Assembly: GCF_001641615.1 (NCBI RefSeq)
Contig: NZ_LRRU01000019.1
Coordinates: 124,001 to 188,000 of the forward strand
DNA: 64,000 nt
Origin: Pseudoalteromonas gelatinilytica
GTDB taxonomy: Bacteria; Pseudomonadota; Gammaproteobacteria; Enterobacterales; Alteromonadaceae
Direction: 5' to 3'
A program made the position numbers and the translations under genes. A model generated the notes under the pieces. That model was not told the origin of the DNA. It did not search any database and was given only the letters and a program-made list of their open reading frames with translations. Shown piece by piece: positions 62,178-64,000 of this stretch (positions are counted from its first letter, which is position 1; every line of letters begins with the position of its first letter).

Positions 62178-64000
62178 ATGAAAAAAGCAGTTCTTAAGTT
62201 GAGTGCTTTGGTATTGCCTTTAGCAGTATCTTCAGCTGTCATGGCGTCATCTGTTGAGCAAACTAAAGGCTCATTCGTTGACAAGTTCCGTCAGCTAGAT
62301 GAAGCACTTCCAACTCCAAACGTATATCGTAGTGCAGCCGGTGAGCCCGCTGAACATTACTGGCAACAGCAAGTAAACTACGACATTGATGCAAAGCTTG
62401 ATGAAAAGAAACGCCGCTTAACAGCAAGCCAAACTATCGAATACAAAAATAACTCGCCGCACACGTTAAAGTATCTTTGGTTACAACTAGACCAAAATAT
62501 CTTTAAATCTGACTCAATTGCTGAAATGACATCTACTTTCAATGGTAAAACATTGCAAGGTGACCCTCAGCCTAAAGAAACTAAATTGAGCTTAGGTCAG
62601 TTACGTCGTCAGCAATTCATGGCCGACAACGAGCTGGGTTATCAAATCGCCAATGTTAAAGACGAAGACGGAAAAGAGCTTAAAGTTACTGTCGTCGATA
62701 CCTTAATGCGTATTGACCTTAACAAGCCACTTAAACCGGGTAAAGACGTTGAGTTCAGCATGGACTTCGCCTTTAACATTGTTGAAGAAGATGCCGTTGG
62801 TGCACGTTCAGGTTATGAACACTTTGAAGAAGATGGCAACGATATCTTCTTATTAGCACAGTGGTTCCCTCGTCTTGCTGCATACACAGATTATGAAGCA
62901 TGGACGAACAAAGCCTTCTTAGGCAGTGGTGAGTTTACGCTTGAATTTGGTAACTATGATGTTGAGTTAACCGTACCTGCTGACCACATCGTATCGGCAA
63001 CGGGTAAACTTGATAACCCAAGCAGCGTTCTGACGAGCACACAGCGTAAGCGCCTTGAGCAAGCTGAAGATGCTAAACGTCCTGTTTTCATCGTGACTGA
63101 AGAAGAAGCGTTAGAAAACGAGAAAGAAGGCACAGACAAAACAAAAACATGGCACTTTAAAGCTGAAAACGTACGTGACTTTGCGTGGGCGTCTTCACGT
63201 AAATTTATGTGGGATGCAAAAGGCTATCATCAAGGTGGTAAAGATCAGCCGTTAGTAATGGCGATGTCTTTCTACCCGAAAGAAGGTGGCGACCTTTGGA
63301 AGAAATATTCTACCGAAGCTGTTGTTCATACAATGCAAGTGTATTCGCGCTTCTCGTTTGACTACCCTTACCCTGTGGCCCAGTCTGTAAATGGCCCTGT
63401 AGGTGGTATGGAATACCCAATGATCACCTTCAATGGTCCGCGTACTGACCTACAAGACGATGGTACTCGAACTTATTCTCAAGCAGAAAAACGCTTCTTA
63501 ATCGGCGTTGTTATCCACGAAGTAGGTCACATTTACTTCCCTATGGTGGTTAACTCTGATGAACGTCAATGGACGTGGATGGATGAAGGTCTAAACAGCT
63601 TCTTAGATGGTGTTGCTGGTCGTGAATGGGACCACACAATTCCTTGGGGTGTTGAGCCTCGCGATGTTGTTGATTACATGAAGTCTGAAAACCAAGTGCC
63701 AGTTATGACACAGTCAGACAGCGTATTACGTTTAGGTCCGAATGCTTATACTAAGCCAGCTGCTGCACTTAACATTTTACGTGAAGTGATCCTTGGCCGT
63801 GAATTATTCGACTTTGCATTCAAAGAATATGCACAGCGTTGGAAGTATAAACGCCCTACTCCTGCAGATTTCTTCCGTACTATGGAAGAAGCGTCAGGTG
63901 TTGACCTAGATTGGTTCTGGCGTGGTTGGTTCTACACCACAGATCACGTTGATATCTCGCTAGACAAGGTTTACCAACTGCGTTTAGATACTAAAAACCC
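62178..64000 (+). CDS. M1-family (gluzincin) metallopeptidase, 3' end outside window
   Basis: Exported zinc aminopeptidase; 607 codons are present and the frame is open to the right edge. Signal peptide MKKAVLKLSALVLPLAVSSAVMAS. An N-terminal beta domain (YWQQQVNYDIDAKLDEKKRRL), the GPVGGMEYPMITF substrate loop that replaces GAMEN, then the zinc site VVIHEVGHIYF with the third ligand in WTWMDEGLNSF (HExxH...E). The later LGPNAYTKPAAALNILREVILG fits the C-terminal helices. The ribosome binding site is weak (ACAGGA). Confidence 0.92.
   Translation, partial: MKKAVLKLSALVLPLAVSSAVMASSVEQTKGSFVDKFRQLDEALPTPNVYRSAAGEPAEHYWQQQVNYDIDAKLDEKKRRLTASQTIEYKNNSPHTLKYLWLQLDQNIFKSDSIAEMTSTFNGKTLQGDPQPKETKLSLGQLRRQQFMADNELGYQIANVKDEDGKELKVTVVDTLMRIDLNKPLKPGKDVEFSMDFAFNIVEEDAVGARSGYEHFEEDGNDIFLLAQWFPRLAAYTDYEAWTNKAFLGSGEFTLEFGNYDVELTVPADHIVSATGKLDNPSSVLTSTQRKRLEQAEDAKRPVFIVTEEEALENEKEGTDKTKTWHFKAENVRDFAWASSRKFMWDAKGYHQGGKDQPLVMAMSFYPKEGGDLWKKYSTEAVVHTMQVYSRFSFDYPYPVAQSVNGPVGGMEYPMITFNGPRTDLQDDGTRTYSQAEKRFLIGVVIHEVGHIYFPMVVNSDERQWTWMDEGLNSFLDGVAGREWDHTIPWGVEPRDVVDYMKSENQVPVMTQSDSVLRLGPNAYTKPAAALNILREVILGRELFDFAFKEYAQRWKYKRPTPADFFRTMEEASGVDLDWFWRGWFYTTDHVDISLDKVYQLRLDTKN

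Noticed and set aside
1-64000. CRISPR arrays, rRNA, tRNA, transposases and prophage
   Set aside because: None seen. No regular spacer arrays, no transposase-like ORF, no phage structural genes; the one integrase has no element around it.

Overview
The window is most likely part of the second replicon (chromid) of a marine Alteromonadales bacterium, best guess Pseudoalteromonas. The base composition is AT-rich (estimated by eye). The gene content is typical of marine gammaproteobacteria: an AgcS sodium:amino-acid symporter, a YdiJ-type dehydrogenase, ppsA/ppsR, a class II DAHP synthase, a DUF3649/PepSY/DUF3325 operon, sbcCD and several exported peptidases. At 17-22.5 kb there is a plasmid-like replication and partition locus in place of a DnaA-type chromosomal origin. 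The genus is inferred from gene content and protein resemblance; no search was run.

Layout. 0-8 kb: symporter (cut by the left edge), patatin-like lipase, PAS chemoreceptor, small exported proteins, a dif-like XerCD site (4907-4934), a tyrosine recombinase and a Na+/H+ antiporter. 8-16.7 kb: ydiJ, a 314-bp structured inverted-repeat element, divergent ppsA/ppsR, and DAHP synthase. 16.8-22.6 kb: three Ter-like sites, a tus homologue, the replication initiator (minus strand), a 770-bp origin with iterons, DnaA boxes and an AT-rich stretch, parAB, and a second iteron cluster. 22.6-45.8 kb: SNF2 helicase, rmuC, small metabolic and detoxification genes, a DPP-IV-like peptidase, DUF3500 and HupE genes, a two-domain FliF relic, a split spermidine-synthase pair with a TlpA gene, and a MarR-controlled EmrA-like efflux operon. 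45.8-64 kb: oxygenase, uracil-DNA glycosylase and racemase genes, a PepSY iron-uptake operon, a lipocalin, a CheY-like protein, gamma-glutamyltransferase, sbcDC, a tandem pair of small membrane proteins, and an M1 aminopeptidase cut by the right edge.

The central observation is a possible replication-control system spread over the window. The iteron consensus GTTAGTAAAANNNTGATCTR occurs next to the initiator gene and again just after parB. It recurs once at 30.5 kb and in a cluster of eight sites at 46.7-50.7 kb, about 27-31 kb from the origin. Beside the origin, tus and its three Ter-like sites form a two-way fork trap, and the dif-like site lies 12 kb beyond it. The simplest model is rightward, one-directional replication that circles the replicon and ends at 17.1 kb next to where it began, with the distal iterons titrating the initiator or sensing replication of that region. 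A separate 17-bp inverted motif, TGTAAASSCCCNTTACA, occurs six times between 28 and 62 kb and is unexplained; two copies bracket the distal iteron cluster.

All functions are read from sequence motifs and remembered family features. No database or structure search was possible.
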